A stretch of DNA of 64,000 bases from Parazoarcus communis (GCF_003111645.1 NZ_CP022187.1:3596001-3660000), one strand, 5' to 3'. Shown: positions 8,318 to 17,974, counted from the first letter of the stretch. Notes: generated by a model not told the origin, from the letters alone. Program-made: numbers and translations.

Positions 8318-9291
8318 CAGTACAGCCCGCGGGTGCGGGCAAACAGTCTCACCAGGCCGAGCAGGGCGGCCACGTTGGGCACTGCGACGCCGGCCTTGCC
8401 CGCGATCTCATGCACCACGCCGAGCAGCGCGTCGATCTCCAGCGCGCGGCCGGCTTCCACGTCCTGCAGCATCGAGGTTTTCATTGCACCCAGCTTGCGC
8501 GTGACCGCATTGCGCTCGCCCGGGCTTTGAGTCACCGGACAGCCGATGCGCTCCCCCACGGCGGCAGCTTCTTCCATGACCCGCACGCAGAAAGCCTCGA
8601 CCAGTTCGTCATCGAGGATGCGGTCACTGGTGGCGCCCGTAATCGCCGACACCGGGTTCATCGTCATGTTGCCCCACAGCTTGAACCAGATGTCGCGCTG
8701 GATGCGATCAGATACGGTGAGTTCAAAACCCGCTGCAGTGAGCACGTCGGCCACTGCCCGGGTGGCGGGCGTGGTGGGGCCGGTGGCGTCGCCGATGATC
8801 AGGCCGTTGCCCATCTTGTGCAGGCTCACGCCGGGCGCCAGGGTGGCGCAGGCGATATGCACCACGCAGCCGATGACCTGAGCGGACGGAATGTGGCTGC
8901 GCAGCTCGCCTGCAGGATCGACGCTGCCAAGGGTGGCGCCGGCCAGCGGTCCGGACAGGCCGTCGAAGAACCACCACGGCACGCCGTTCATCGCCGTCAT
9001 GACCTTGGTGGCGGGGCCGATCAGCGGCCCGATGGCCGCTGCGACCGTGGCCATCGCCGGTTCCTTGACGGCGACGATCACGAGGTCTTGCGGTCCGAGT
9101 TCGGCCGGGTCGGCCACTGCCCGTACCGGGAAGTGACGCAGTCCTTCCGCGTCCCGAAGGCCCAGGCCATCGCGCTGCAGTGCCGTCAGCGTCGAACCGC
9201 GCGCGACCACCGACACGGGCTGACCGCTAGCGGCGATGCGTGCGCCGATCAGACCGCCCACCGCACCGGCGCCATAAAGACAGATCTTCAT
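8317..9291 (-). CDS. 2-dehydropantoate 2-reductase family (ApbA/PanE-like) protein
   Basis: The protein has 324 residues. It opens with an NADP-binding Rossmann motif GAGAVGGLIGARIA and contains the family's central KLWGNMTMNPVSAITGAT segment, with the lysine and asparagine expected for ketopantoate reductases. The family reduces ketopantoate to pantoate, but many paralogues in catabolic operons act on other 2-keto acids. This copy is the last gene of the homoprotocatechuate operon, 40 bp after a class II aldolase gene, so a catabolic or side-product role is likelier than pantothenate synthesis. That is inference. The ATG at 9291 was chosen because the nucleotide-binding strand MKICLYGAG begins there. 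Confidence 0.8.
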   Translation of the reverse strand: MKICLYGAGAVGGLIGARIAASGQPVSVVARGSTLTALQRDGLGLRDAEGLRHFPVRAVADPAELGPQDLVIVAVKEPAMATVAAAIGPLIGPATKVMTAMNGVPWWFFDGLSGPLAGATLGSVDPAGELRSHIPSAQVIGCVVHIACATLAPGVSLHKMGNGLIIGDATGPTTPATRAVADVLTAAGFELTVSDRIQRDIWFKLWGNMTMNPVSAITGATSDRILDDELVEAFCVRVMEEAAAVGERIGCPVTQSPGERNAVTRKLGAMKTSMLQDVEAGRALEIDALLGVVHEIAGKAGVAVPNVAALLGLVRLFARTRGLY

Positions 9292-9331
9292 TCGTGCTCC
9301 TTCATGTGGCAGGCAGCCTGAACCGGGCTGA

Positions 9332-10102
9332 TCAGTGGCGGAAACTCGGGTCCTGCCGCTCGACCAGGCGGACGAACGCGGCGAAGGCGTCCTCTCCTGC
9401 ACCGTACTTGGGGTCGAAGTTCAGCGAATCCGCGACACATTTTTCCAGAACCGGTGTCGGCAGTTCAAGCGCCTGCCCCATGGATTGGGTGGCGAGCTGA
9501 ATTTCGCAAGCGCGATTGACCAGCCACATCAGCGAGAAGGCCTGTGCCAGGGTTGCGCCAATCACGACCGGACCGTGGTTGCGCAGCAGCAGCACCGGTT
9601 TGTCCCCCGCGCTGGCAAGGATGCGCTTGCCTTCGTCCAGATGAACGGTGATGCCTTCAAAGTCGTGATAGGCAATCTTGCCGTAGAGTTGGGCGGCGTA
9701 GAAGTTGCTGAACGAGAGGCCGTCCTTCAGGCAGCACACGGCCTGGGTCGCCGTGGTGTGGACGTGCATCACGCAGTGGCCGTCGGGCACGGTTGCATGG
9801 ATCGCACTGTGGAAGGTGAATCCCGCCGGATTGATCGGCCAGTCGGCATGGCCGATGATGTTGCCGTCGATGTCGATCTTGACCAGATTGGATGCGCAGA
9901 CTTCGCTGTAATGCAGTCCGAAGGGATTGATCAGGAAGTGGCCGGGCTCGCCCGGAACGCGCAGCGAGATATGGTTGTAGATCGACTCGTCCCACTTGAG
10001 GTAGGCAAAGATGCGGTACATCGCGGCAAGCTGCACGCGGGCCTGCCATTCGGTGTCGCTGAAGCGGGCGGGGTGTTCGTAGTAGCGTTTGGTGTTCGAC
10101 AT
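9332..10102 (-). CDS. class II aldolase/adducin family protein
   Basis: The protein has 256 residues. The class II aldolase zinc-binding pattern is visible: HVHTTATQAV and, further on, LLLRNHGPVVIG; YNHISLRVPGEPGHFLINPFG near residue 43 is also typical. Members cleave or decarboxylate phosphorylated or carboxylated substrates using a divalent metal. The substrate of this one is unknown. It sits between dctP and the panE-like gene at the 3' end of the hpa operon. It is not the aldolase of the meta-cleavage route, which is the separate HpaI. Start ATG at 10102 has GGAG upstream (GGAGAACTCCG on the coding strand). Confidence 0.82.
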   Translation of the reverse strand: MSNTKRYYEHPARFSDTEWQARVQLAAMYRIFAYLKWDESIYNHISLRVPGEPGHFLINPFGLHYSEVCASNLVKIDIDGNIIGHADWPINPAGFTFHSAIHATVPDGHCVMHVHTTATQAVCCLKDGLSFSNFYAAQLYGKIAYHDFEGITVHLDEGKRILASAGDKPVLLLRNHGPVVIGATLAQAFSLMWLVNRACEIQLATQSMGQALELPTPVLEKCVADSLNFDPKYGAGEDAFAAFVRLVERQDPSFRH

Positions 10103-10172
10103 CGGAGTTCTCCTTGAGCGCTGTGCCGCCACCCCATCCGGGGCAACGGCAGTTGATTTTGTATGTGTGTAA

Positions 10173-11204
10173 TCAGGGACGGGACTTGGCGGCTGCAGTG
10201 CGTGCTGCTGCAATCAGCGCAGCGCCATCGAAGCCCTTGCCCTTGGCGTCGGCAATCCATTCCTGTTCGACCGGAAGGGCACGTTCGCGCATGGCGGTGT
10301 AGGCAGCGCCTTCAACCTGCGTCACGGTATGTCCGGCCGCCTTGACCTTGTCACGCGCGGTGGCGATGGCACCGTCCCATGCCTGACCGAAGCGGGACAC
10401 CAGCGCGGGGCCGCTATGGCGATCGATGATATCGCGCAGATCGGCGGGCAGGGCGGCGTAACGGTCCTTGTTCATCAGCACGGTCAGGATGGTCGCACCC
10501 ATTGCCGGTTGATCGTCCGGGGTTTCCATGTGGAAGTGGGTGACCTCGTCGAGCTTGGTCGGCACGATGACTTCCCATACCGCGGACGCGCCATCGACGA
10601 CGCCCTTTGAAATGGCTTCGGTCATCTGCGCAGGTGGCATTGCCACCGGCGTTGCGCCGAGTGCGGTCAGGGTGCGGGCGATGGTGCGGTTCGGCGCGCG
10701 CAGCTTGAGCCCCTTGAGGTCATCAGCGGTATGGATGGCCGTCTTGGCCGTGTGGATGTTCATGCCGCCATCGCCGTGCATGGCAAGCACCTTGAATCCG
10801 CTGTATTCGGCTTGTAGCTGCTGCTCGAAGAAGGGCCAGATCGCCCGTCCCTGAGCGGCACCGCCCAGCGGCAACACGCCGGGCAACTCCAGCGCTTCGG
10901 TCTTGGGGAAGCGGCCGGTCGAATAGCCCGGTGCGGTCCACACGATGTCGGCCACGCCGTTCTTGACCAGGTCGGGCAGTTGCGCCGGGGTGCCGCCAAG
11001 CTGCATGGACGGGAAGAACTGACACTTGATGCGACCGGCCGAGGCGCGGCCGAGATCGTCGCACCAGGGCTCGAGCACGGCTTTCTGGGCGAGCGCCATG
11101 CCGGGGAGGAAGTGGCTCACCTTGAGGGTGACTTCCTGCGCTGCGGCGGGAAGGGCAACAAAGCCTGCGAGCAGGGCGAGGGATGAAAGGCGCAGGGTGT
11201 TCAT
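10173..11204 (-). CDS. dctP: TRAP transporter substrate-binding protein (DctP family)
   Basis: The 343-residue periplasmic receptor begins with a signal peptide (hydrophobic LALLAGFVALPAAAQ) with likely cleavage after AAA. Features of DctP proteins are LKVSHFLPG at the mature N-terminus, LGGTPAQLPDLVKNGVADI, and the conserved LKGLKLRAPNRTIARTLTALGATPVAMPPAQM segment, where the arginine contacts the substrate carboxylate. It should hand its ligand to the DctQM permease, whose genes are about 8 kb away at the promoter-proximal end of the same operon. An aromatic acid such as 4-hydroxyphenylacetate or homoprotocatechuate is the natural guess from context, but the sequence does not identify the ligand. 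Confidence 0.9.
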   Translation of the reverse strand: MNTLRLSSLALLAGFVALPAAAQEVTLKVSHFLPGMALAQKAVLEPWCDDLGRASAGRIKCQFFPSMQLGGTPAQLPDLVKNGVADIVWTAPGYSTGRFPKTEALELPGVLPLGGAAQGRAIWPFFEQQLQAEYSGFKVLAMHGDGGMNIHTAKTAIHTADDLKGLKLRAPNRTIARTLTALGATPVAMPPAQMTEAISKGVVDGASAVWEVIVPTKLDEVTHFHMETPDDQPAMGATILTVLMNKDRYAALPADLRDIIDRHSGPALVSRFGQAWDGAIATARDKVKAAGHTVTQVEGAAYTAMRERALPVEQEWIADAKGKGFDGAALIAAARTAAAKSRP

Positions 11205-11284
11205 GGTTGTCTCCTGATGATCAGATTGCCTCGCGAACGGGTGCGCGAGTGCCGGGTGGTGCTACGCAGATACGACAGACGGTG

Positions 11285-12739
11285 CTATAGCCCGCCCATC
11301 GACAGGTACTTCAACTCCATGTACTCATCGAGCCCATGGTGCGAACCTTCGCGGCCAAGGCCCGAGTTCTTGACGCCGCCAAAGGGCGCAACCTCGGTCG
11401 AGATCAGGCCGGTATTGATGCCGACCATGCCGTATTCGAGCTGGCCCGAAACACGCCAGACGCGGCCAATGTCGCGCGAGTAGAAATAGGCGGCCAGGCC
11501 GAATTCGGTGTCGTTGGCCATGGCGACAGCCTCTTCCTCGGTGCGGAAACGGAACAGCGGGGCGACCGGGCCGAAGATCTCTTCCTTCGCCACCGCCATG
11601 TCGGGGGTCACGTCCGTGAGGACGGTTGGCTGGAACCAGGTGCCGCCGAGCGCGTGCCGGGAGCCGCCAGACGCCACCTGTGCGCCCTTGCCGACCGCAT
11701 CCGCGACCAGCGACTCGACCTTGGCAATGGCTGCCTCATCGATCAGCGGTCCCTGGGTCACGCCTTCTTCCGTGCCCTTGCCGACCTTGAGTGCCGCCAC
11801 GGCGGTGGCGAGCTTGTCGGCGAAGGCTTGGTACACGCCTTCCTGCACAAGGAAGCGATTGCTGCACACGCAGGTCTGGCCCGCGTTGCGGTACTTGGAC
11901 GCCATGGCGCCCGCGACCGCGGCGTCGAGGTCGGCATCGTCGAACACGATGAAGGGCGCATTGCCGCCGAGTTCGAGCGAGAGCTTCTTGATCGTGGGGG
12001 CGCACTGCTGCATCAGCAGACGGCCGACTTCGGTGGAGCCGGTGAAGGTGAGCTTTCGCACCACCGGGCTGGCGGTGAGCACACCGCCGATGGCACGCGC
12101 ATTGCCGGTGACGACACTGAACACGCCAGCGGGTACGCCGGCACGCTCGGCCAGTTCAGCCAGTGCGAGCGCCGACAGCGGGGTCTGTTCGGCGGGTTTG
12201 AGGATCATTGTGCAGCCGGCCGCGAGAGCAGGGCCCGCCTTGCGGGTGATCATCGCCGAGGGGAAATTCCACGGTGTGATGGCCGCACAGACGCCGACCG
12301 GCTCCTTGGTGACCACGATGCGGCGGTCGGCGAATGGTGAGGGAATCACGTCGCCATAGGCGCGCTTGGCCTCTTCGGCAAACCATTCGAGATAGGCCGC
12401 GGCATAGGCGATCTCGCCTTTCGCCTCGGCCAACGGTTTGCCCTGCTCAGCTGTCATGATGAGTGCGAGGTCGTCCTGATGCGCGAGCATCAGTTCGTAC
12501 CAGCGCCGCAGGATGCGGGCGCGCTCGGCTGCAGTGCATGCGCGCCAGGCGGGCAAGGCCTTCTCCGCCGCGGCGATGGCGCGTTCGGTTTCGGCCGCAC
12601 CGGCACGGGGTACGCTGGCGATGACGCGGCCGTCGGCCGGATCGGTGACCGGAAAGTGTTCTCCGCTGTCCGCGGCGACCCAGTGGCCGTCGATGTAGCA
12701 GGCCTGCCGCAGCAGGCCGGGATCCTTGAGGTTCAGCAT
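11285..12739 (-). CDS. gabD: succinate-semialdehyde dehydrogenase (NADP-type, GabD family)
   Basis: This 484-residue aldehyde dehydrogenase shows TPWNFPSAMITRKAGPALAAGCT, FTGSTEVGRLL, the catalytic glutamate in LELGGNAPFIVFDDADLD and the catalytic cysteine in NAGQTCVCSNR, all typical of GabD. It oxidises succinate semialdehyde to succinate. The HpaI aldolase encoded 16 bp upstream makes exactly this product plus pyruvate, so the enzyme closes the homoprotocatechuate route into the TCA cycle. Length matches the family. It lies in the middle of the operon, followed by an 80-bp gap before dctP. Confidence 0.93.
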   Translation of the reverse strand: MLNLKDPGLLRQACYIDGHWVAADSGEHFPVTDPADGRVIASVPRAGAAETERAIAAAEKALPAWRACTAAERARILRRWYELMLAHQDDLALIMTAEQGKPLAEAKGEIAYAAAYLEWFAEEAKRAYGDVIPSPFADRRIVVTKEPVGVCAAITPWNFPSAMITRKAGPALAAGCTMILKPAEQTPLSALALAELAERAGVPAGVFSVVTGNARAIGGVLTASPVVRKLTFTGSTEVGRLLMQQCAPTIKKLSLELGGNAPFIVFDDADLDAAVAGAMASKYRNAGQTCVCSNRFLVQEGVYQAFADKLATAVAALKVGKGTEEGVTQGPLIDEAAIAKVESLVADAVGKGAQVASGGSRHALGGTWFQPTVLTDVTPDMAVAKEEIFGPVAPLFRFRTEEEAVAMANDTEFGLAAYFYSRDIGRVWRVSGQLEYGMVGINTGLISTEVAPFGGVKNSGLGREGSHHGLDEYMELKYLSMGGL

Positions 12740-12755
12740 GGCATGTTCCTGATGA

Positions 12756-13553
12756 TCAGTAAGCTGCGCCGGCGCGCGGGGCGTCGGCAGTCTTGAAGCG
12801 GCCGGCGAGTTGCACGGCGGCGTTGCGCAGCAGCAGGGTGTCGACGCCGGCGGCGACGAAGCTGGCGCCGGCCTGGCGGTAACGCTCGGCAGCTGCGGGG
12901 TCGGCGGAAAACACCCCGGCAGCCTTGCCGGCGGCGGCGATGCGCGAAAGGGCGTCGCTTACCGCGGCGCTCACCTCCGGATGGCCGGGGTTGCCAAGGT
13001 GGCCGAGGGATGCGGCGAGGTCGGAGGGGCCGACGAAAACGGCATCGACGCCTTCCTCTGCCAGGATTTCGTCGATTGCTTCGAGTCCGGCGCGTGATTC
13101 GATCTGCACGATCAGGCACATCTCTGCATCGGCCTGATCGAAGTAGCCTTCGACGCCGTTCCAGCGCGCTGCGCGGGCCAGTGCGGTGCCGACACCGCGG
13201 ATGCCGGACGGCGGGTAGCGGATTGCACGAACCAGCGCGCGCGCCTGTTCTGCCGATTCGACCATTGGCACGAGCAGCGACTGCACGCCGACGTCGAGGT
13301 ACTGCTTGATGCGTGCAGCATCGTGATCCACGGTGCGAACGACCAACTTGACCGGGTAGGGCGCCATGGCCTGAAGCTGGGCAAGCACCGAGCGCGGATC
13401 ATTGGCCCCGTGCTCGCCGTCCACCATCAGCCAGTCGAATCCGGCACTGGCCATGATTTCCGCACAACAGGGATCGATCAGGCCGAGAAAGGCGCCGACC
13501 TGGAACTCGCCCGCGGCGAGCGCGCGCTTGAAGTGATTCTTGGGCATCTGCAT
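12756..13553 (-). CDS. hpaI: 4-hydroxy-2-oxoheptane-1,7-dioate aldolase
   Basis: The protein has 265 residues of the HpcH/HpaI class II pyruvate aldolase family. It splits 4-hydroxy-2-oxoheptanedioate into pyruvate and succinate semialdehyde. Visible motifs are GAFLGLIDPCCAEIMASAGFDW, the base-bearing DGEHG, PMVESAEQAR, the metal-binding glutamate in VQIESRAGLEAIDEIL and VDAVFVGPSDLAASLGH. The ATG at 13553 (MQMPKN) is preceded by GAGGAAG and is preferred over the second in-frame ATG two codons on. The gene begins 10 bp after hpaH. Confidence 0.94.
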   Translation of the reverse strand: MQMPKNHFKRALAAGEFQVGAFLGLIDPCCAEIMASAGFDWLMVDGEHGANDPRSVLAQLQAMAPYPVKLVVRTVDHDAARIKQYLDVGVQSLLVPMVESAEQARALVRAIRYPPSGIRGVGTALARAARWNGVEGYFDQADAEMCLIVQIESRAGLEAIDEILAEEGVDAVFVGPSDLAASLGHLGNPGHPEVSAAVSDALSRIAAAGKAAGVFSADPAAAERYRQAGASFVAAGVDTLLLRNAAVQLAGRFKTADAPRAGAAY

Positions 13554-13563
13554 GGCGGCTTCC

Positions 13564-14367
13564 TCAGGCGAAGTGGCAGCTGATGCTGCCCATGGGGCCG
13601 TAGTCCGCCTGGAAGGTGTCGCCCGGACGTGCCGCCACCGGGCGGGTGAAGGAGCCGGCAAGGATCACCTGTCCGGCTTCCAGTGCGACGCCGTGGGGCG
13701 CAAACTTCTTCGCCAGCCAGGCGATGCCGTTGCCCGGGTGATTCAGCACGCCGGCGGCGACGCCGGTTTCCTCGATCACGCCGTTGCGATAGAGCAGGGC
13801 GCAGATCCAGCGCAGGTCGACGTCGAGCGGCTTGATCGGGCGTCCGCCGAGAATGATGCCGGCATTGGCTGCGTTGTCCGAGATGGTGTCCATGACCTTG
13901 CGCGGGCGCTTGGTCTCGGGGTCGACCCGGTGGCAGCGTGCGTCGATGATCTCAATGGCAGGCGTCACGTAGTCGGACGCCGAGATCACGTCGAACAGGC
14001 TCACGTTTTCGCCTTCCAGGCGGTGCGACAGGATGAAGGCAAGCTCGACTTCGACCATTGGCAGAATGAAGCGGCCGGCCGGGATGGTGGCGCCATCGTC
14101 GAAGAACATGTCGTCGAGCAGGGTGCCGTAGTCGGGCTCGTCGATCTGCGACGACATCTGCATGGCGCGCGAGGTCAGGCCGATCTTGTGGCCCTTGATC
14201 GTGCGGCCTTCTGCAAGCTTGAGGCGGATGCCCTCACGCTGCACTGCGTAGGCATCGGGGATGGTGATCTCGGGGTGGTCGAGCGAGGGCGCGCGCACCT
14301 GTTCGCGGGTTTGTTCTGCGTGGTGAAGGCGTTGCGCGATGGCGGCAATGGTATCCGTTGGGAGCAT
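13564..14367 (-). CDS. hpaH: 2-oxo-hept-4-ene-1,7-dioate hydratase
   Basis: The 267-residue protein belongs to the 2-keto-4-pentenoate hydratase (MhpD) family. It hydrates 2-oxohept-4-ene-1,7-dioate in the homoprotocatechuate meta-cleavage pathway. Family motifs are [28 protein letters not shown], the metal-binding VEVELAF and AIEIIDARC, and [12 protein letters not shown]. The ATG at 14367 begins [12 protein letters not shown]; an in-frame extension upstream would enter hpaF. Gene order F-H-I follows the reaction order. Confidence 0.94.
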   Translation of the reverse strand: MLPTDTIAAIAQRLHHAEQTREQVRAPSLDHPEITIPDAYAVQREGIRLKLAEGRTIKGHKIGLTSRAMQMSSQIDEPDYGTLLDDMFFDDGATIPAGRFILPMVEVELAFILSHRLEGENVSLFDVISASDYVTPAIEIIDARCHRVDPETKRPRKVMDTISDNAANAGIILGGRPIKPLDVDLRWICALLYRNGVIEETGVAAGVLNHPGNGIAWLAKKFAPHGVALEAGQVILAGSFTRPVAARPGDTFQADYGPMGSISCHFA

Positions 14368-14390
14368 GGTTTTCGGGTCCTGTAACTGGT

Positions 14391-14777
14391 TCAGGTCTTG
14401 CGGTAGCGGGCGTGGATGTTGTTGTGCTTCCACGTGCCGGCTTCGGAAAACTCGATGAGCTCGAGCGAGAGCGCGAGGCCGCGACTGGCGTAGAGCGCAG
14501 CGAAGTGGGCCTTCATCATCTCGAACAGGTCGTCGCCGGTTTTCTGCCGTGCTTCTGCACTGCGGCCCGCGCCGATCTTGACCGTTGCATGAACAAAGGC
14601 GTCGTCGGCGCTGCCGTCGGCGACGCAGTAGTCCTTGAGTTCGATTGCGCGCGAACGGATGCCGCCGACAGGAAACACGTCCTGGGCGATCATCACCTGA
14701 TTGGCCTTCCGCAGCAGGCCGGGAATGTCGGCGGCGGTGCCGAGGTTGTCGGTGTATTCGAAGATGAGGTGCGGCAT
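14391..14777 (-). CDS. hpaF: 5-carboxymethyl-2-hydroxymuconate delta-isomerase
   Basis: The 128-residue protein belongs to the tautomerase superfamily (CHMI). The catalytic Pro1, exposed after removal of Met, is present in [12 protein letters not shown]. Other family positions are the [19 protein letters not shown] block and the C-terminal basic segment. It isomerises 5-carboxymethyl-2-hydroxymuconate to 5-oxopent-3-ene-1,2,5-tricarboxylate before decarboxylation by HpaG. The length is that expected for HpaF, about twice a 4-oxalocrotonate tautomerase. Confidence 0.94.
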   Translation of the reverse strand: MPHLIFEYTDNLGTAADIPGLLRKANQVMIAQDVFPVGGIRSRAIELKDYCVADGSADDAFVHATVKIGAGRSAEARQKTGDDLFEMMKAHFAALYASRGLALSLELIEFSEAGTWKHNNIHARYRKT

Positions 14778-14826
14778 CTGTGCGAGCTCCTTGCTGATGG
14801 CGTGAGGGGGCGGCCGGGGCGGAGGG

Positions 14827-15675
14827 TCAGAGTGGGAAAATGGCGTTGATCTGGCCGGTGCCGGAGCTGCCGAAGAAGGGGGTGATCACTTCGACCTTGC
14901 CCTCGTACTGATCCCAGCCGACAGCGCCGAGCAGCATCGCCGTGTCATGCATGAAGCCTTCGCCGTGGCACTTGTCGGCGTACTCGGGAAGCATCGCGCA
15001 GAAGGTCTTCCAGTCGCCGCGCTCCCACATCTCGACGACGGCGCGATCCATGGTCTCGAGAAAGGGGCTCCACATCTTGTGCATGAACGCTTCCGCCGTG
15101 CCGTTCTGCGCAAAGCGGTGCGACAGCGAACCGCTGGCGAAGAAGGCCACCGTGCCGTCGTACTGCTCCTCCACGGCCTTGCGCATCGCAGCGCCCAGGC
15201 GCACCGAGTCCTCGAGGTTATGCACGGTACACAGTGCCGACACGGACACCACCTTGAAGTGACGGTCGCTGTTCATGTAGCGCATCGGAACCAGGGTGCC
15301 GTACTCCAGTGCCAGCGTGGTGGCGTCGTGGGCGCGGGTGTGGACGCCGTCGGCGGTGCACACCTCGGCCAGGATCTTGCCCAGCGCCGGGTTGCCGTTG
15401 TAGGCGTAAGGCATGTTCTTGATGAAGTGCGGCAACTCGTTACTGGTATAGACACCTTCGAATTGCGGGGCGCAATTGATGTGGTAGCCGCCATTGACGA
15501 GCCAGTGGGTATCGAAGACGACGATGGTGTCCACCCCGAGCTCGCGGCAGCGGCGGCCGATCTCGATGTGGCCGTCGATGGCGGGCTGGCGGCAGCCCTT
15601 GTGCGGTCCGTCGATCTCCGACAGATACATTGACGGGACGTGGGTGATTTTTGCTGCGAGCGCGAGTTTGCCCAT
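14827..15675 (-). CDS. hpaD: 3,4-dihydroxyphenylacetate 2,3-dioxygenase
   Basis: The 282-residue extradiol ring-cleaving enzyme belongs to the LigB (type III) class, very close to E. coli HpaD/HpcB from its first residues (MGKLALAAKITHVPSMYLSE). It opens the ring of homoprotocatechuate. Metal-binding candidates are His12 in ITHVP, the DTHW block near residue 56 and the glutamate in the conserved ECG/EYGT region. FASGSLSHRFAQ carries a further conserved histidine. It is not the vicinal-oxygen-chelate type found in Brevibacterium. The gene lies between hpaE and hpaF. Confidence 0.95.
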   Translation of the reverse strand: MGKLALAAKITHVPSMYLSEIDGPHKGCRQPAIDGHIEIGRRCRELGVDTIVVFDTHWLVNGGYHINCAPQFEGVYTSNELPHFIKNMPYAYNGNPALGKILAEVCTADGVHTRAHDATTLALEYGTLVPMRYMNSDRHFKVVSVSALCTVHNLEDSVRLGAAMRKAVEEQYDGTVAFFASGSLSHRFAQNGTAEAFMHKMWSPFLETMDRAVVEMWERGDWKTFCAMLPEYADKCHGEGFMHDTAMLLGAVGWDQYEGKVEVITPFFGSSGTGQINAIFPL

Positions 15676-15734
15676 GGTGTTCTCCTCTTTCTCTAATCCG
15701 GAATGGATGTTTCGTTCTTATTGCGGTGCGCAGC

Positions 15735-17189
15735 TCAGATGCCCCAGCGTGGGATGTGATGGTTGCCATACGAAACCGCGATGTTCTTGGCCTCGCAGAA
15801 CACTTCAAAGCTGTAATGGTTGCCCTCGCGGCCGGTGCCCGAGGCCTTGGAGCCGCCAAAGGGCTGACGCAGATCGCGCACGTTCTGGCTGTTGACGAAG
15901 GTCATGCCCGACTCGATGGCCTTGGCCAGACGAATGGCGCGGCCGGTGTTGTTGGTCCACAGGTAGGACGACAGGCCGTAGATGGTGTCGTTGGCGATGC
16001 GCACCGCATCCTCTTCGGTCTTGAAGGGGATGATGCAGGGCACCGGCCCGAAGATTTCTTCCTGGGCAATGCGCATCTTGTTGTCGACGTTGGCAAAGAC
16101 GGTGGGCTGCACCCAGAAGCCGTTCCTGAACTTCTCATCGACGACCGGTGTGCCGCCGCCGAAGACGACTTCAGCGCCTTCCTGCTTGCCGAGCTCGATG
16201 TAGTAATTGACCTTGTCCATGTGACCCTTGGAAATCATCGGGCCGATCACGGTGTTCGGGTCCATCGGGTCTCCGACGGTCAGACGCGACGCACGGGCGG
16301 CGAAGTCGGCGACGAACCTGTCGTAGATGCCGGCCTGCACGATGATCCGCGAGCCGGCAGTGCAGCGTTCGCCGTTGTTCGAGAAGATCATGAAGATCGC
16401 AGCGTCGAGGGCGCGCTCGTAGTCGGCGTCGTCGAAGATGATGAAGGGTGACTTGCCGCCCAGCTCCATGGAGAACTTCTTCAGCCCTGCCGCCTTGACG
16501 ATGCGGTTGCCGGTGGCGGTGGAGCCGGTGAAGGAGATCGAGCGCACGTCAGGATGCGACACCAGTGGCTCGCCTGCCTTGTCGCCGAAGCCCTGCACCA
16601 CGTTGAAGACGCCCGGGGGGATGCCGGCTTCCAGCGCCAGTTCGCCCAGACGGTTGGCGGTCAGCGGAGAGAGCTCGGACATCTTCATCACGGCCGTGTT
16701 GCCGAAGGCCAGGCAGGGCGCCGTCTTCCACGTCGCGGTCATGAAGGGCACGTTCCACGGTGAGATCAGCGCGCAGACGCCGACCGGCTGCCACAGCGTG
16801 TAGTTCAGGTGGCCGGTGTCCGAGTCGTAGGTTTCGCCATGCATGTGCTGGATCAGCTCGGCGAAGTAGTTGAAGTTGTCGGACGCGCGTGGGACCAGCA
16901 CGCGCTTGGTCTGGTTCGTCACCTGGCCGCAGTCGGCGGTTTCCATGTCGGCGATCGGTTCGACGTTGGCGGCGATCAGCTCGCCGAGTTTGCGTACCAG
17001 GCGGGCGCGCTCCTTGACCGGCGTGGCGGCCCAGCCCGGGAATGCGGCCTTGGCGGCGGCCACGGCAGCGTTGATTTCTTCAGCGCCGCCGCTCGCGACT
17101 TCGGCGAGAACCTCGCCGGTGGCCGGGTTGATGGTGTGGAAGGTTTCCGCGCTCTCGACCTTCTGGCCGTTGATGATGTGCTTGATCAT
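15735..17189 (-). CDS. hpaE: 5-carboxymethyl-2-hydroxymuconate semialdehyde dehydrogenase
   Basis: The 484-residue NAD-dependent aldehyde dehydrogenase shows SPWNVPFMTATWKTAPCLAFGNT, SFTGSTATGNRIV, the catalytic glutamate in MELGGKSPFIIFDDADY and the catalytic cysteine in NNGERCTAGSR. The C-terminal REGNHYSFEVFCEAKNIAVSYGNHHIPRWG is characteristic of HpaE. It oxidises the ring-cleavage product of HpaD. The start ATG at 17189 overlaps the hpaG2 stop (ATGA) with no strong ribosome-binding site, so translation is probably coupled. Confidence 0.94.
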   Translation of the reverse strand: MIKHIINGQKVESAETFHTINPATGEVLAEVASGGAEEINAAVAAAKAAFPGWAATPVKERARLVRKLGELIAANVEPIADMETADCGQVTNQTKRVLVPRASDNFNYFAELIQHMHGETYDSDTGHLNYTLWQPVGVCALISPWNVPFMTATWKTAPCLAFGNTAVMKMSELSPLTANRLGELALEAGIPPGVFNVVQGFGDKAGEPLVSHPDVRSISFTGSTATGNRIVKAAGLKKFSMELGGKSPFIIFDDADYERALDAAIFMIFSNNGERCTAGSRIIVQAGIYDRFVADFAARASRLTVGDPMDPNTVIGPMISKGHMDKVNYYIELGKQEGAEVVFGGGTPVVDEKFRNGFWVQPTVFANVDNKMRIAQEEIFGPVPCIIPFKTEEDAVRIANDTIYGLSSYLWTNNTGRAIRLAKAIESGMTFVNSQNVRDLRQPFGGSKASGTGREGNHYSFEVFCEAKNIAVSYGNHHIPRWGI

Positions 17190-17974
17190 GCTGTTCTCGC
17201 TTTCTTGAAAGGGTCGTCGGCGAACCAGGTTCCGTCATCGACGATGGTGTTCATCAGGCAACCGATGCCTTCGATCTCGGTTTCCACGACATCGCCGGCC
17301 TTCACATCGGCCAGGCCTTCCGGGGTGCCGGTGAGAATGAGATCGCCCGGTCGGAGCGTCATGAAGGACGACAGGTATTCGATCAGCGTCGGGATGTCGA
17401 AAATCATGTCGGCGGTCGTGCCCTGCTGGGTGGTGACGCCGTTGACGCGGGTGGTGAGTGCCAGCTGCATCGGATTGGCGATGTCGTCGCGATCGACCAG
17501 CCATGGCCCGATCGGTGTGCAGGCGTCGCGGTTCTTCACCCGCAGATTGGGGCGATACCAGTTCTCGAGGTAGTCGCGGATCGCGTAATCGTTGGCCACG
17601 GTATAGCCGGCAACGTAGTCCATCGCATCGGATTTCGCGATGCGGGTGCCGGTCTTGCCGATGACCACCGCCAGCTCGCACTCGTAGTGCATGTAGGTCG
17701 CATCGGCGGGGCGGCGGCTGAAAGCGCGGTGTCCGGTGATGGTGTTGGGGCCTTTGAGGAAGACCAGCGGCACTTCGGGCGCCTTGAACGCGAGTTCCTT
17801 CGCATGGTCGGCGTAGTTCAGGCCGAGCGCGAACACGGTGCCGGGTACGACCGGCGGGAGCCAGATGACTTCGGTCTCGTCGACGATGCGGCCGTCGGCA
17901 AGCTTGAGTTGATGTTCGCCGTGCGGCACGGCTTCGTGGATTGCGCCCTGCCAGGCGATGCGTGCGCGCCTCAT
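17186..17974 (-). CDS. hpaG2: HpaG2: isomerase/decarboxylase, C-terminal-type subunit of the FAH family
   Basis: This 262-residue fumarylacetoacetate hydrolase-fold protein matches the C-terminal half of E. coli HpaG (2-hydroxyhepta-2,4-diene-1,7-dioate isomerase/5-carboxymethyl-2-oxo-hex-3-ene-1,7-dioate decarboxylase). Metal ligands sit in MHYECELAVVIGKTG, and the LGLNYADHAKE, GYTVANDYAIRDY and LILTGTPEGLADVKAGDVVETEIEG blocks are intact. The start overlaps the hpaG1 stop and the stop overlaps the hpaE start, both as ATGA. The two-gene arrangement here contrasts with the single fused HpaG of E. coli. Confidence 0.92.
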   Translation of the reverse strand: MRRARIAWQGAIHEAVPHGEHQLKLADGRIVDETEVIWLPPVVPGTVFALGLNYADHAKELAFKAPEVPLVFLKGPNTITGHRAFSRRPADATYMHYECELAVVIGKTGTRIAKSDAMDYVAGYTVANDYAIRDYLENWYRPNLRVKNRDACTPIGPWLVDRDDIANPMQLALTTRVNGVTTQQGTTADMIFDIPTLIEYLSSFMTLRPGDLILTGTPEGLADVKAGDVVETEIEGIGCLMNTIVDDGTWFADDPFKKARTA